A stretch of 50,262 bases of DNA from Methanomassiliicoccales archaeon (lineage in GTDB: Archaea > Thermoplasmatota > Thermoplasmata > Methanomassiliicoccales > UBA472): the NCBI GenBank assembly GCA_026394375.1, contig JAPKYJ010000019.1:1-50262 (forward strand), written 5' to 3'. Made by a program: the position numbers and the translations under genes. Below the pieces are notes generated by a model that had not been told where the DNA came from, made no database searches, and was given only the letters and a program-made list of their open reading frames with translations. Position 1 is the first letter of the stretch, and the number at the start of each line of letters is the position of its first letter. Shown piece after piece: positions 8,958 through 18,656 of the stretch.

Positions 8958-10070
8958 CTAATCTGCTTTTCTCCGGGTGCGCAGGTACATGAGAAAGCTC
9001 ACCTCCTCGCTCAAACGTATCTTGCGCAGCTCCTCGGCATCCCCTTTCTTGATCAATGCCAGGGCGAGCGGCTGTCCCCGGGTGAGCATGTAGATGAGCT
9101 GGAAAGCTTCGTCATCGATGTCCTCCCCCACCAGCCTCCGGGCCATGGCCTCATCGAAGCGATGCACGTGCACCTCGACGGCGGAGCCGTCAACCAGATC
9201 GCGTTTCTGGTAGAAACGGTTGTACGAGGGCGTCTCTTCGCGCATGGCCACAGCCATCTTCGCCGCCCCTCCCTTCAACGCCTGAAGGAGGTCGAAGAGC
9301 ACATCGACGTTCTCCTGGCTTACGTCGTTGTAGTTATCGAAGCACAACAACACCCGCTCATTCCTGAGACGGTCCAGCTCGCCTTCCAGGCCCAGCTGAC
9401 TGGCGTAAGACCTCAGTGCCTCGACCAGCTTGACCGAGGAGCTCTCCTTCTCCAGGTCGTGCCAGAACAGGTGTCCGTCCCATAGCTCCAGGGCGAGCTT
9501 CTTCATGAACGTGGACGAACCGTAGCCATAGTTCGCGAAGACGGCGAGCAAGGTCGCGTCCGAATGGACGAACCCTTGGGCCGTCCGCAGCTGTTCCTCC
9601 CGCCCGAGGAAATCCTCGAGCCGCAGGGGGGCGTTCGAGGTGACGAGCTTCTTAATCGGCGGAAGGCGCATCTCCCGCCCAACGGAATCGGCGACCGTGA
9701 GGGCCGGAAGATCGGTCCGCAAGGCGAGCAACTCGCGAACCGTCGTCATCCTGCGCCCGGACGAATCGACGACCACCAACTCCTCGTCCCCGATGCTTCG
9801 TATCACATCCACCGCGTTCGCCAATCCTGCCTCGGTGAGCTTGTAGAAGATGAGCTTGCGCTCCTTGCCGGATACGTGGCCCTTGTCCTGTTCTACCAGT
9901 CCAGCATCCACCAGGGGGCGCAGGGTGCGGGTGATGTGCGTGCGGTTCACTCCCAGCGCCAAGGCGATCCCTTCCTGGGTGATGGCCTCCGAAGGCCTCT
10001 CCCTCATCTGTTCTCTTCGGGCATCGTAGAGGTGCAGAAGCGCTCTCTCGCGCGGCGACAGCGGCGGCAT
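8958..10070 (-). CDS. Winged-helix regulator fused to an NTPase-like domain with degenerate Walker A
   Basis: A 370-residue protein. The first 90 residues are a MarR/winged-helix DNA-binding domain (AITQEGIALALGVNRTHITR, then LVEAGLVEQDKG-like wing). Residues about 150-365 resemble the STAND/archaeal ATPase fold. The loop FANYGYGSSTFMKKLA occupies the Walker A position but lacks the usual GK[ST]. ERVLLCFDNYND looks like Walker B. The frame is open to 10211; the ATG at 10070 begins directly before the HTH, and a TATA-like ATTATTATC lies near 10096-10104 on the minus strand. It is divergent from the giant surface protein and could regulate it (inference). Confidence 0.75.
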   Translation of the reverse strand: MPPLSPRERALLHLYDARREQMRERPSEAITQEGIALALGVNRTHITRTLRPLVDAGLVEQDKGHVSGKERKLIFYKLTEAGLANAVDVIRSIGDEELVVVDSSGRRMTTVRELLALRTDLPALTVADSVGREMRLPPIKKLVTSNAPLRLEDFLGREEQLRTAQGFVHSDATLLAVFANYGYGSSTFMKKLALELWDGHLFWHDLEKESSSVKLVEALRSYASQLGLEGELDRLRNERVLLCFDNYNDVSQENVDVLFDLLQALKGGAAKMAVAMREETPSYNRFYQKRDLVDGSAVEVHVHRFDEAMARRLVGEDIDDEAFQLIYMLTRGQPLALALIKKGDAEELRKIRLSEEVSFLMYLRTRRKAD

Positions 10071-10218
10071 AGCTGCCAGCACTATCGGGGCGGAGGATAA
10101 TAATTGTGCGCACGCGATTCTTGGTTCGGCGTCCGGGCTGAGCAATCGGCAAGCCGGGCCAGTCGCTTCTTCATGGCACGTTCTGGGGATTCCCAGGTGG
10201 GTAATTACCACAGAATCA

Positions 10219-10226
10219 TTTTATAT
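10219..10226 (+). promoter_or_regulatory. TATA box for the giant surface protein
   Basis: TTTTATAT is 63-70 bases before the ATG at 10289. A GGAGG ribosome-binding site lies at 10277-10281, so the transcript has a leader of roughly 40 bases, unlike the leaderless genes nearby. Confidence 0.45.
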
Positions 10227-10288
10227 GCTCTTGGAGGTAGAGTAGGATCAGAGGAGCGTAGCTTAGCGAGGACCTTGGAGGCAGTAAG

Positions 10289-13200
10289 ATGCAACAGTTG
10301 AAACGCAGATTGAAGTGGAGCCGGAGAGGAGTGTCCGAGATCATCGGGAACATCCTCATCCTCGGCATAACGGTGACGCTGTTCTCGAGCATCATGTGGT
10401 ACGTGGTCTCGATGCCGCCACCGCAAGAGAACGCGTACGCGGACTTCTCCTCGCAGGTCTACATTAATACGCAAGTGATTCCCGCCCAAGTGCAGATCAA
10501 CATCACGCATAAAGGCGGACAAGAGCTCAAGAACTCCTCCTCTGCGCTCTATTTGGAATTCAACAGTAAGCCTTATGTGCTCCGCATCTCCGACAGCTCG
10601 CCCAGCATCGGGTCCACCTGGGTGACCGGCGAGACATGGCGCTACGGCTTCGACATCCTTCTGGGTGAGGATCCCCACGGGCCCATGAGCATTATGATCG
10701 TGGATACGGTTCGCAACACCGTGGTCTGGACCGCCACGCTCTCGGGAGGGGCGGTCGGCGGCGGCGTCAAGCCGATAATCGGTGCTCGGGGAACGACCCC
10801 CATACCATCCTACGCTGGTGATCCCCTTTGGTTCTACGTCACGGTGACGGACCCGGACGGCGATCTCAACCGTAACAGTGTGTATGTTGACCTTGCGTCG
10901 ATCGGGCAGTGGAACCCGGCGACCAGCAACTACTCCTGGAAGATGACCGACAGCAACAACGACAACGTGTTCACGGTTGGCACGTACACCCCCCCGATAG
11001 ACAATAACAACTGGAATGGGGAAATCGTGATCTTCAATGCCACCGACCTGAACGGGCACATGGAGGTCGGCAGGCTGACACTGAACATACAGCTCAAGCC
11101 CGGCGGAGGGAGCGAAAACAGCTACGGACCGTACATCAACTACTCCCATTACCTGGTGAACGGAACCTATCCACCCGATGCGAGCGGAGGCGAGGCCGGT
11201 CCGTCCACGGGCACCACTTTCTACTACATCCGCCGCTACTCGGATAACGTAATCACTAAGGACTTCGTCGTGGGAGAGAGGGTGCTGGTTGAGGTCTACT
11301 CCGACGCGCTAGCCAACCTGGCGCTGGAGAACGCCTTCTACGTCTTCGACCCTATCTTCGGTGAGCCCGTATCCCCCCAGACCAAGCTCACAGATGCATT
11401 CCAGTATGGTGGCATCTACGGTACATTCCATCGTTACGTCTACAACTTCAGCGCGCCCAGCAACCCCTACATCTACCCGTTGCAGATGAAGATGAAGGAC
11501 TCCACTGGCACTACCATCAACCTGGCCGACACGATCAGCATTGGGGGTGCCAACTACCCCAAGCTGGAGACGTACAAGTTAGTGAGCGGTAGTCTGGTCA
11601 AGACGTCGAACTTCAACCACACCGACACCATGTACCTGAGGATAGTGACCATGGACGTGGACCGCCTGTCCAGCACTGTCTACTTGAGCGACCTCGAGAT
11701 CTCAGACTATACTGGCCGCTACATCGTCAAGAAGGTACCGCCATCCTACGCCAGCCCACCGGCATATAGCGCGCCGATAAGCTCGCTCTACAAGACGTCG
11801 GGCACCAGCCCCACGCCGGATTGCGAGAATACCAACAACGGGGTGTATACGGTCTACGTCGTGCTCAAGGACGCCTACCAGGGTTGGTGGCTCCCGAAGA
11901 AGAACGCCTACACCATGAAGATCCTTAGGATAACAGATACTGGCACGGGCGGATCCACCGCTGAGGTCTACAACTTCCTGAACATGCAGATCAACGTCAC
12001 CGCCCCTCTGAGCACAACCGACCTGATAGCGACCGTGGGGTCCGGCACCTTCACCTGGAGCTCCTCGGGTGCCACCTGGACCAACAATAAAGTCTCCTGG
12101 TACTCAGGCGGGGAGCAGTGGGACGAAACGGTCATCGATGATAATCCCAACGCTGGATGCATCGGAATAGCACTCGCAGACCTCAGCGGCGATGGCAGGA
12201 ACGACGTGGTCATCGGCAGCCAGGATAGCACCTATGCGAACCTGATTTGGTATGAGAATCAGAAGGCGGATGGCAGTCAATGGTCGTCCGGCCGTCCGAT
12301 CGCCATGCCATTTGATGCTATTGCGGGTACGCAGGCCGCCCACGACAATGACAAGGGATATGACAACGAGGACTCGAGCGTATTCTCGACGCAGGACGGG
12401 GACCGCTTCCAGACCACGTACACCTGCAACATGGAGCTCGTGGGCGCCATCGCGGTCGGTGATTTCGACCACGACGGGGACGGGGACGTGGTAGCCAGCT
12501 TCATCCACGTGGTGGTGTACTCGACAGCGACGAGCGAGGCCGACGCGCGCGCCAACCCCGGCAAGAACCAGGGCATGTACTTCAACCGGGGCGTCTATGT
12601 GTTCTGGAACGACGGACTATGGACGCGCACCACCTTGTACTCGACCGACACCTGGATAGCGAACAACGAAGCGAACAAGGACACCAACCCGGCGGCCATG
12701 GACCTGGCGGTGGGCGATTTCGATCGCGACAATTATCCGGACATCGTGGCTGTGTACGAAACGGGCGCGACCAAGGTGTGGCTGAACCAGTGGGGAAAGA
12801 TAACGGGCGACGCGACCGCGCATCGGAACGGAGCGTTCGCGGTCGCATCCTACAGGAACCTAGCTGCCCTGCCGGCCGCTGACTCGACGCTCCCCTGGGA
12901 CCACGTTCAGTACATCCCTCGCGTGCGCGTGGCGGACATGAACCTGGACCAGTATCCGGACATCATCCGCACCAACACCAAGAGCAAGAGCGTGAGCATC
13001 CTGTATACCATTCCGGGAGTTCCGGACGAGATCATCAACACGCCGCAGTACGAGTACCCGGCGGCTGGCAGCACGACGCCCAGTCGTACGGGGTCCATGG
13101 CCAACCTGGCCATCGCCGACGCTAGCTACGAGGTTCTTAGGGAGACATACCTGAACTACACTCCTACCACTGTCATACCCTCAATGCAGAGCATGCTCGA

Positions 13201-14506
13201 CACTACCGGTTGGCTTAACACGGACCGGCTCAAGTACAACGACTCAGTGGACTACAATGTCGGCACTGGCGCGCTAAACACGCTTTGGATAACCTACTGG
13301 GATGTCGACTCGTTCTACTCTGGAAGGGTGGCGGCGGAGGTGAAGGTGATCGCAAAGTTCACGGTGGACTCTGGCTACACTGGCAGCAGCAAGCTACAGT
13401 GGTCATACGACGGGTTCACATTCTATGACACCACCATCCAGCCGACTGGCTCTGATACGTCGTACGTGTACCGCACCTTCATCCTGCCCAAAGCGGTGGA
13501 CACCTTCGGCGAAGTGCAGAGCCTGGACTTCAAGTTCGTGAACAACGACGGAACGACCCATAAGGTCAACTTCGACTTCCTGAACCTGCAGGTCACCTTC
13601 GTGCAGACGAGGGAGATGGGTTGGGTCTGGCAGATACCGAACCAGAACCGGGCCTTCCACAACATGACCTTCGTCGGTCACCGCTCTGGCACCACGGCCG
13701 AGACCTTCCGGCTGGCATACTCAGTGGACAACATCACCTGGTTCAACCTGACGGACATCACCGCCATTACGGACGTGACCTTGCAGTTCGACCTCACCTA
13801 CACCCCTAGCGCCTACTACTGGGTGCGAGTGGTAGATCTGATAAGGGACACGAGCGACGTGTTCAACGACACGCTCTACGTGGATAAGCTGACCATCAGG
13901 CACTTCGCTTTGACGGTAAGCTGGGATCTGGCTCACACCTACAAGATACCATGGACCGGGCCCGACTATCTGACCGCCTTTGCGGTGGGAGATGTCGGTC
14001 ATATCGGCACCGACTATAAGGCGGACGGCATACCGGACATCGTGGTCTCGACAGCCCGTGTCGGTTCAGGGTATGATACGCAGACCTTGTACATACTGAC
14101 CCAGGGCTCGATAGGCTCCTACAGCGGCTCCTTCACCCCCAACGCCGTCTACACCACGCAGATGTCCGTGCTCTGTTCCAACAGCGCCCAGTATGACACC
14201 AAGGCGGTCGAGCTGGGAGACAACGACGGCGATGGGGACTTGGACATAGTCGTGGTGGTGGGCGCGCCGCCCGGCGTTTCGCCCGGCGCCGGTCCGACCA
14301 TGTGGTCCTACATGAACAACCAGCAGTTCGCCCCGGGTGTGTGGCAGTTCGGAGAGAGCTACGTGAACGTGCTCGCGTCCAAGGGCGAATCGGCCATCAA
14401 CGTGAAGGAAGGCAACATCGACCTGTCCATCTTCCTGCCGTTCTTGGGCGTGCTGGGCGTGGTGGTCGCTGAGGCGGTCGTGAACCGGAAGGGAAAGCGC
14501 GAGTAA
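10289..14506 (+). CDS. Giant surface protein: type IV pilin-like N-terminus, FG-GAP/VCBS repeats, C-terminal anchor
   Basis: A 1405-residue exported protein. The N-terminus (RRGVSEIIGNILILGITVTL) looks like an archaeal type IV pilin signal: a basic stretch, a short cleavage-type motif, then a hydrophobic helix. A long extracellular region of beta-sandwich character follows. Calcium-binding FG-GAP/VCBS-like units recur near residues 622 (LADLSGDGRND), 713 (VGDFDHDGDGD), 804 (VGDFDRDNYPD), 876 (VADMNLDQYPD), 1228 (VGDVGHIG) and 1305 (DNDGDGDLD). The C-terminus has a hydrophobic helix (FLPFLGVLGVVVAEAVV) and a basic tail. It may act in adhesion or cell-envelope structure; the partner is unknown. 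Its size is far beyond ordinary pilins. Confidence 0.85.
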   Translation: MQQLKRRLKWSRRGVSEIIGNILILGITVTLFSSIMWYVVSMPPPQENAYADFSSQVYINTQVIPAQVQINITHKGGQELKNSSSALYLEFNSKPYVLRISDSSPSIGSTWVTGETWRYGFDILLGEDPHGPMSIMIVDTVRNTVVWTATLSGGAVGGGVKPIIGARGTTPIPSYAGDPLWFYVTVTDPDGDLNRNSVYVDLASIGQWNPATSNYSWKMTDSNNDNVFTVGTYTPPIDNNNWNGEIVIFNATDLNGHMEVGRLTLNIQLKPGGGSENSYGPYINYSHYLVNGTYPPDASGGEAGPSTGTTFYYIRRYSDNVITKDFVVGERVLVEVYSDALANLALENAFYVFDPIFGEPVSPQTKLTDAFQYGGIYGTFHRYVYNFSAPSNPYIYPLQMKMKDSTGTTINLADTISIGGANYPKLETYKLVSGSLVKTSNFNHTDTMYLRIVTMDVDRLSSTVYLSDLEISDYTGRYIVKKVPPSYASPPAYSAPISSLYKTSGTSPTPDCENTNNGVYTVYVVLKDAYQGWWLPKKNAYTMKILRITDTGTGGSTAEVYNFLNMQINVTAPLSTTDLIATVGSGTFTWSSSGATWTNNKVSWYSGGEQWDETVIDDNPNAGCIGIALADLSGDGRNDVVIGSQDSTYANLIWYENQKADGSQWSSGRPIAMPFDAIAGTQAAHDNDKGYDNEDSSVFSTQDGDRFQTTYTCNMELVGAIAVGDFDHDGDGDVVASFIHVVVYSTATSEADARANPGKNQGMYFNRGVYVFWNDGLWTRTTLYSTDTWIANNEANKDTNPAAMDLAVGDFDRDNYPDIVAVYETGATKVWLNQWGKITGDATAHRNGAFAVASYRNLAALPAADSTLPWDHVQYIPRVRVADMNLDQYPDIIRTNTKSKSVSILYTIPGVPDEIINTPQYEYPAAGSTTPSRTGSMANLAIADASYEVLRETYLNYTPTTVIPSMQSMLDTTGWLNTDRLKYNDSVDYNVGTGALNTLWITYWDVDSFYSGRVAAEVKVIAKFTVDSGYTGSSKLQWSYDGFTFYDTTIQPTGSDTSYVYRTFILPKAVDTFGEVQSLDFKFVNNDGTTHKVNFDFLNLQVTFVQTREMGWVWQIPNQNRAFHNMTFVGHRSGTTAETFRLAYSVDNITWFNLTDITAITDVTLQFDLTYTPSAYYWVRVVDLIRDTSDVFNDTLYVDKLTIRHFALTVSWDLAHTYKIPWTGPDYLTAFAVGDVGHIGTDYKADGIPDIVVSTARVGSGYDTQTLYILTQGSIGSYSGSFTPNAVYTTQMSVLCSNSAQYDTKAVELGDNDGDGDLDIVVVVGAPPGVSPGAGPTMWSYMNNQQFAPGVWQFGESYVNVLASKGESAINVKEGNIDLSIFLPFLGVLGVVVAEAVVNRKGKRE

Positions 14507-14556
14507 ACCCCTGAAACCTCTTTCATCTTCTCTTATTTGGCTTGAGGAGGTGCGTC

Positions 14557-15732
14557 TTGCACGAGGTCATCGTCTCCGGATCTGGACCGAGCGAATCGTT
14601 CGCTGCCCGTCTGCTAGCCCAGCGAGGGTTGGACGTAGTGCTACTAGAGAAGGAGCATCATCCCCGTCCGAAATGCTGCGCTGGGGGCCTGCTCCTTCGA
14701 GCGGCAAGGAAGCTCGACTTCGAACTTCCGGAAGAGATCGTGGAAAAAAGGATCTCGCGTTTGAGGTTGGTCTCAGGCGGGGACGCGGCGGAGCTCCGGG
14801 CGACGGGGCAGTTCGCACTGACCATCAAACGGGAACGTCTGGACGAGCTCATGGCGCAAAAGGCAAAGGAGGCGGGGGCGGAGCTTCTGGAAGGGGTCAA
14901 GGCCCTGGACGCGCATCAGGATGCTGCATCCGTTGCCGTGACGACCACGGCCGGTGAGATGCGCTGTCGCTACTTCCTGGTGGCCGAAGGGACTACTAGC
15001 CTGAACGCCGATCGCCTTTTCGGTCGGTTCGACCGTAGGAGGGTGGCCGTGGGAGGGGCCATGCGCATGAAGCTGCAGGAAGAGCCGGACGATGCCATGG
15101 AGGTGCATTTCTTGCCCCATCGTTCCGGCGTCCACGGGACAATGCCTCCGACGGCCGCCGTCTTTCCATATCGAGGCGGAGCGACGGTATCTCTCGTGGC
15201 CAAGGGCCTTGATGGGGAGACGATTCGCGCCGTGCTCTCTAAGGTGGGGAAGGAATACTCATCTCGGTTCGGGCGAGCTTTTGACGATACAGAATCGTGC
15301 TTCCATAAGCTGCCTCTTTGGATCAGGCCGAAGCTACGCAACGGACGTTGCTTGGCCCTAGGCGACTCGGCGGGCTTCGTTAGCCCGTTCTCTGGCGAGG
15401 GCTTGACCCACGCCCTGGAGAGCTCCAGGTTGGCGGCGCTGGCCGTGGTGAACGCTCGCACCGAAGGCAACGCCCGGAGCCTCGCGCTCTATGAAAGGAC
15501 CTGCTGGCGCGAGATCGTAAGAAGGATGCGGGCGACTGCGATCCTCGGACCAGTGGTAAGGTCGGTATCGCGTCGGATCGACGTAAGGGAATTGGCGCGA
15601 GCGCTGGATGAGGACGAGTTGTTGCGAGACAAGCTGTCAGGGCTTCTGGATGGCAGAAGCGGGGCATTGGAGGCGTCAGCGGTCATGATGGCCAAGTTCC
15701 CGAGGTTGATGCCCCGGCTGAACATCCGTTGA
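14557..15732 (+). CDS. Geranylgeranyl reductase family flavoprotein (paralogue 1)
   Basis: A 391-residue FAD-dependent reductase of the family that saturates geranylgeranyl chains of archaeal lipids or isoprenoid quinones. It has an N-terminal dinucleotide-binding fold, the PRPKCCAGGL motif, and GDSAGFVSPFSGEG near residue 270. The first loop reads GSGPSES instead of the usual GxGxxG, so one conserved glycine is missing. A near-perfect ribosome-binding site (GGAGGTG, 14547-14553) selects the TTG at 14557 rather than the TTG at 14542. It lies 48 bases ahead of a paralogue, so the two likely share a transcript. Confidence 0.88.
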   Translation: MHEVIVSGSGPSESFAARLLAQRGLDVVLLEKEHHPRPKCCAGGLLLRAARKLDFELPEEIVEKRISRLRLVSGGDAAELRATGQFALTIKRERLDELMAQKAKEAGAELLEGVKALDAHQDAASVAVTTTAGEMRCRYFLVAEGTTSLNADRLFGRFDRRRVAVGGAMRMKLQEEPDDAMEVHFLPHRSGVHGTMPPTAAVFPYRGGATVSLVAKGLDGETIRAVLSKVGKEYSSRFGRAFDDTESCFHKLPLWIRPKLRNGRCLALGDSAGFVSPFSGEGLTHALESSRLAALAVVNARTEGNARSLALYERTCWREIVRRMRATAILGPVVRSVSRRIDVRELARALDEDELLRDKLSGLLDGRSGALEASAVMMAKFPRLMPRLNIR

Positions 15733-15780
15733 GCGCGGTCGGCGCGGATTTATCCACGCGCAAGCACATGGAGAAGGAAG

Positions 15781-16971
15781 GTGTACGACGTCATTGTCTC
15801 GGGGGCTGGGCCGGGAGGAGCATGCGCGGCCAGGGGATGTGCCCAGCTCGGCCTCTCCACCTTGTTGCTGGAAAAGGGCCAGCTACCTCGGGTCAAGTGC
15901 TGCGCCGGAGGGCTGTTGCAGCGCGCTCTGAACCATCTCGACCTCCAGTTGCCCGATGATGTCGTGCAGCGGCAGATAATGGGCTTCGCGGTGGAGGTCG
16001 GAGGTCAGAGAGAGGAGTTCAGCTTCTCCCGCCGCGTGGGGGTGACGGTGCGGCGGGCGCAGTTCGATCATTTCCTGGCGAAGCAGGCCGTGAGCGCCGG
16101 GGCCGAGCTCATGTCTGGCACAGCCACGAAAGAGGTCTGTGAGCACAAGGACCGAGTGGAGGTGGAGACCGAGGCAGGCGTTTTCCAGGCGCGCTTACTC
16201 ATCGTGGCCGAGGGCGTGAGCAGCAGAACGGCCCGGAAGCTCTTCGGGCCTTTTCCTCCCTTGGCTCTGGCCACGGGAATGGCGGCGAACGTGTCAACGG
16301 AGAGAGATCCCGGGGACAAGATCGAGCTGCATTTGATTGACACACCTACCCGGGGACTGCATTGGGATCGCTTTCCGCTGAACGGCTGGATGTTCCCTCA
16401 GCGCGACGGTGCCAGCATCGGAATCGTAGGTCAGGGAAGCAGCAGGGAACGTCTGAACGCGTCCATGCGTGCGATCATGGAGAAGCTGGAAGCCCGCTGC
16501 GGTCCGGTCGTCACCCTGGACAGGAGCGCACATCCTTTGCCGTTCCGTCCCCGACCCCGCCTCCACTCCGTTCGTTCCATGGCCGTGGGGGACTCCGCGG
16601 GCTTCGTCAATCCTATCACCGGAGAGGGGATGGGATATGCTTTCCTGAGCGCTCATCTGGCCGCCCGGACGGCGCGTGCCGTGGTGGACACGGAGAGCGT
16701 GCGGGCGCTGGAGCTCTATGACCGCAGCTGTCAAGAACAGATACTGCGCGACCTGCGCGCAGCGGCGCTGATCGGACCGGTCCTGCATTGGCTGGTGGGA
16801 GTGGTGGACGCTCCCCGGTTCTTCGGGCGCTTCAAAGAGGACAAGGCATTGGTGGAAGTGTGCGCGGACATCGCCCGAGGTGAGGCGGATTGGCGCCGCC
16901 TGGCTCGCCTGGCCGGCCCCCGGTTCCCCCGCCTTTTCTTCTCTTCTCTGGAACCGATCAGAACAAGCTGA
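15781..16971 (+). CDS. Geranylgeranyl reductase family flavoprotein (paralogue 2)
   Basis: A 396-residue FAD-dependent reductase starting at GTG 15781 (VYDVIVSGAGPGG, translated with Met first). It has an intact GAGPGG loop, PRVKCCAGGL, and GDSAGFVNPITGEGMGYA. The paralogue upstream has the same architecture, indicating an old tandem duplication. The likely substrate is the prenyl chains of archaeal ether lipids, or of a prenylated quinone or phenazine given the neighbouring UbiA gene; sequence alone cannot decide. The last 14 bases overlap the end of the convergent UbiA gene. Confidence 0.92.
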   Translation: MYDVIVSGAGPGGACAARGCAQLGLSTLLLEKGQLPRVKCCAGGLLQRALNHLDLQLPDDVVQRQIMGFAVEVGGQREEFSFSRRVGVTVRRAQFDHFLAKQAVSAGAELMSGTATKEVCEHKDRVEVETEAGVFQARLLIVAEGVSSRTARKLFGPFPPLALATGMAANVSTERDPGDKIELHLIDTPTRGLHWDRFPLNGWMFPQRDGASIGIVGQGSSRERLNASMRAIMEKLEARCGPVVTLDRSAHPLPFRPRPRLHSVRSMAVGDSAGFVNPITGEGMGYAFLSAHLAARTARAVVDTESVRALELYDRSCQEQILRDLRAAALIGPVLHWLVGVVDAPRFFGRFKEDKALVEVCADIARGEADWRRLARLAGPRFPRLFFSSLEPIRTS

Positions 16972-18634
16972 GGTAACGCAAGGCCGCATATGCCAGGCCT
17001 ATCAAAGCCACCAACAGCACCGGACGAGAGCTCATGGAACGGGCGAACAGCACCGCCGCCGCCACCCCCAGGGCTGGGAACACCAGTATGTCGCTCAGCT
17101 GGTGGAAAAGGAAGAGCGGAGTGAGCGAACCGGCGTAGATCAAGGCGGAAACGAGCTTCGTCGCTCTCTCCTTTCCCAGCACCGTGTAGATCGTGCGCAC
17201 GTTCCCACGCCGGTCCTCATCGTAGCCATCGATGTCCGTCACTATCGATCCGATGACCAGGCCGAGGAACATGAAGAAGCCCAACAGGAAACCCTCTGGC
17301 ATGAGCTGAGGCACGAGCACGTCGCCCGTCAGGTAAGGATAATAGATCCCTCCTTGCGTGAACTTCTCCACCACGCTGTAGGGGGTGAGGTAGCCGTAGA
17401 GGTAGGCCAAGAAGGCACCCAGGCCGATGAGCACCGGGCTGAGCAGGTGTTCCTTGAAGCGCACCGGCTTGAACGAGTAGACGAAGGCCAGTACCAAGAT
17501 GACCAACAAGATCAAGCCCTGGAGCAGGGACAAGAGGAATGAAAGGATGACGCTGATGATTACCAGAACCATGGATATCTGCCAAAGGAACCTCGCTTCC
17601 ACCGTGCCAGAGGCCACCAGCCGGTCCGGGCGGCTCGGCTCGTCGGAGGCGGAATCACTCAGATCGTTCCACATGGTGCTCACTTGCCAGGTCAAGAGGG
17701 CTGCGATGATGGCGGTCCCCGCGAAGCACAGGTTGACCCAGTAGGGAGTCGTCAGAATCATCGTCACCAGGTCCAGGCTGTATCCCAGACGCCAACCGGT
17801 GACGATCCCGGCCGCCACCACCCCGCCGAAGAACAGCGTCTGCGCGGGTCGCATGCTGCGCAGCACCCGCCGGAACTCGGACTTCATGGCGAAGTAGTAG
17901 ATGGACAGAGCCACCACCTCTCCGCCCACCAGGTAGTAGAGGAGCAGGAAGAGATGGAACTGGTAGTAGCGGGTTAGGTCGAACGCCGGGAACTCCGGAA
18001 TGCCGCCCTTGAACCCCACAGGCAGGAAGGCCCCGGGCGTGGCCATGATGAACATGGCTAGGAAGGTGAAGAATACCAGGAAGCAGACTCGCACCAGGAC
18101 GATGGTACGACCTTTGAGCGTTGATAAAGCGGTTCGCTGGGTCCAGATGCCGTAGGCGAAGATGGCGAAGAGCACCACCACCACTTCGCTCGCTTGACCG
18201 ATGTGGAAGCCCTCCCCGCTGAAATGCAATATGGCGTTGACAAAATCGGTTATGGAGAAGTACGCATAGTTCTGATCGAGCCCACCAATGTAGTGGTCGA
18301 TGATGGGCGGCAGCACGATGATCCAGTAGAACATGCAGACGAAGTTCGTGCATCGCCTGACCCCTCTTCCCGAGAAGGCGGAGAGGAGGAAGATGAGACC
18401 GAGGAAGACCACCACATAGAAGGCCACGTGATGGGCGATGCTGAATATCCATGGATGGGGCGCGGTCACGAAAGGCTGGTCCAGCAGGAAATACTCCAAG
18501 AGATCGCGGGTCGTGGCGATGGCGATCACGTACACGAAGATGGCGAGGAGGGGCAAACGGTCCTTCTCCAGCCAAGCGACGAACCGGTCCACCCTTTCGG
18601 CGAAGCGCTGCTCAAAGCCATCCTCCCCTGGCAT
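16958..18634 (-). CDS. UbiA-type prenyltransferase with an extra N-terminal membrane domain
   Basis: A 558-residue polytopic membrane protein. The C-terminal half (from about residue 285) is a UbiA prenyltransferase: the first Asp-rich motif is NDLSDSASD near residue 322 and the second is DIDGYDED near 466. Together they bind Mg-prenyl diphosphate. The N-terminal half has six or more hydrophobic segments and no motif I recognise. Ordinary UbiA proteins have about 280-300 residues, so this is a fusion or long extension. The start is ATG 18634 or TTG 18637; a TATA-like TTTATAG at 18657-18663 supports a leaderless start there. Convergence with two geranylgeranyl reductases suggests one lipid pathway (inference). 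Confidence 0.85.
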   Translation of the reverse strand: MPGEDGFEQRFAERVDRFVAWLEKDRLPLLAIFVYVIAIATTRDLLEYFLLDQPFVTAPHPWIFSIAHHVAFYVVVFLGLIFLLSAFSGRGVRRCTNFVCMFYWIIVLPPIIDHYIGGLDQNYAYFSITDFVNAILHFSGEGFHIGQASEVVVVLFAIFAYGIWTQRTALSTLKGRTIVLVRVCFLVFFTFLAMFIMATPGAFLPVGFKGGIPEFPAFDLTRYYQFHLFLLLYYLVGGEVVALSIYYFAMKSEFRRVLRSMRPAQTLFFGGVVAAGIVTGWRLGYSLDLVTMILTTPYWVNLCFAGTAIIAALLTWQVSTMWNDLSDSASDEPSRPDRLVASGTVEARFLWQISMVLVIISVILSFLLSLLQGLILLVILVLAFVYSFKPVRFKEHLLSPVLIGLGAFLAYLYGYLTPYSVVEKFTQGGIYYPYLTGDVLVPQLMPEGFLLGFFMFLGLVIGSIVTDIDGYDEDRRGNVRTIYTVLGKERATKLVSALIYAGSLTPLFLFHQLSDILVFPALGVAAAVLFARSMSSRPVLLVALIGLAYAALRYLSLF

Positions 18635-18656
18635 CAAGACATGCAGCCCCTACTGG

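Noticed and set aside
10205-11149. Long minus-strand open frame opposite the start of the giant surface protein
   Set aside because: It is antisense to a protein with clear domains, has Arg/His/Val-rich composition and no family resemblance. G+C-rich coding DNA often leaves such open antisense frames.
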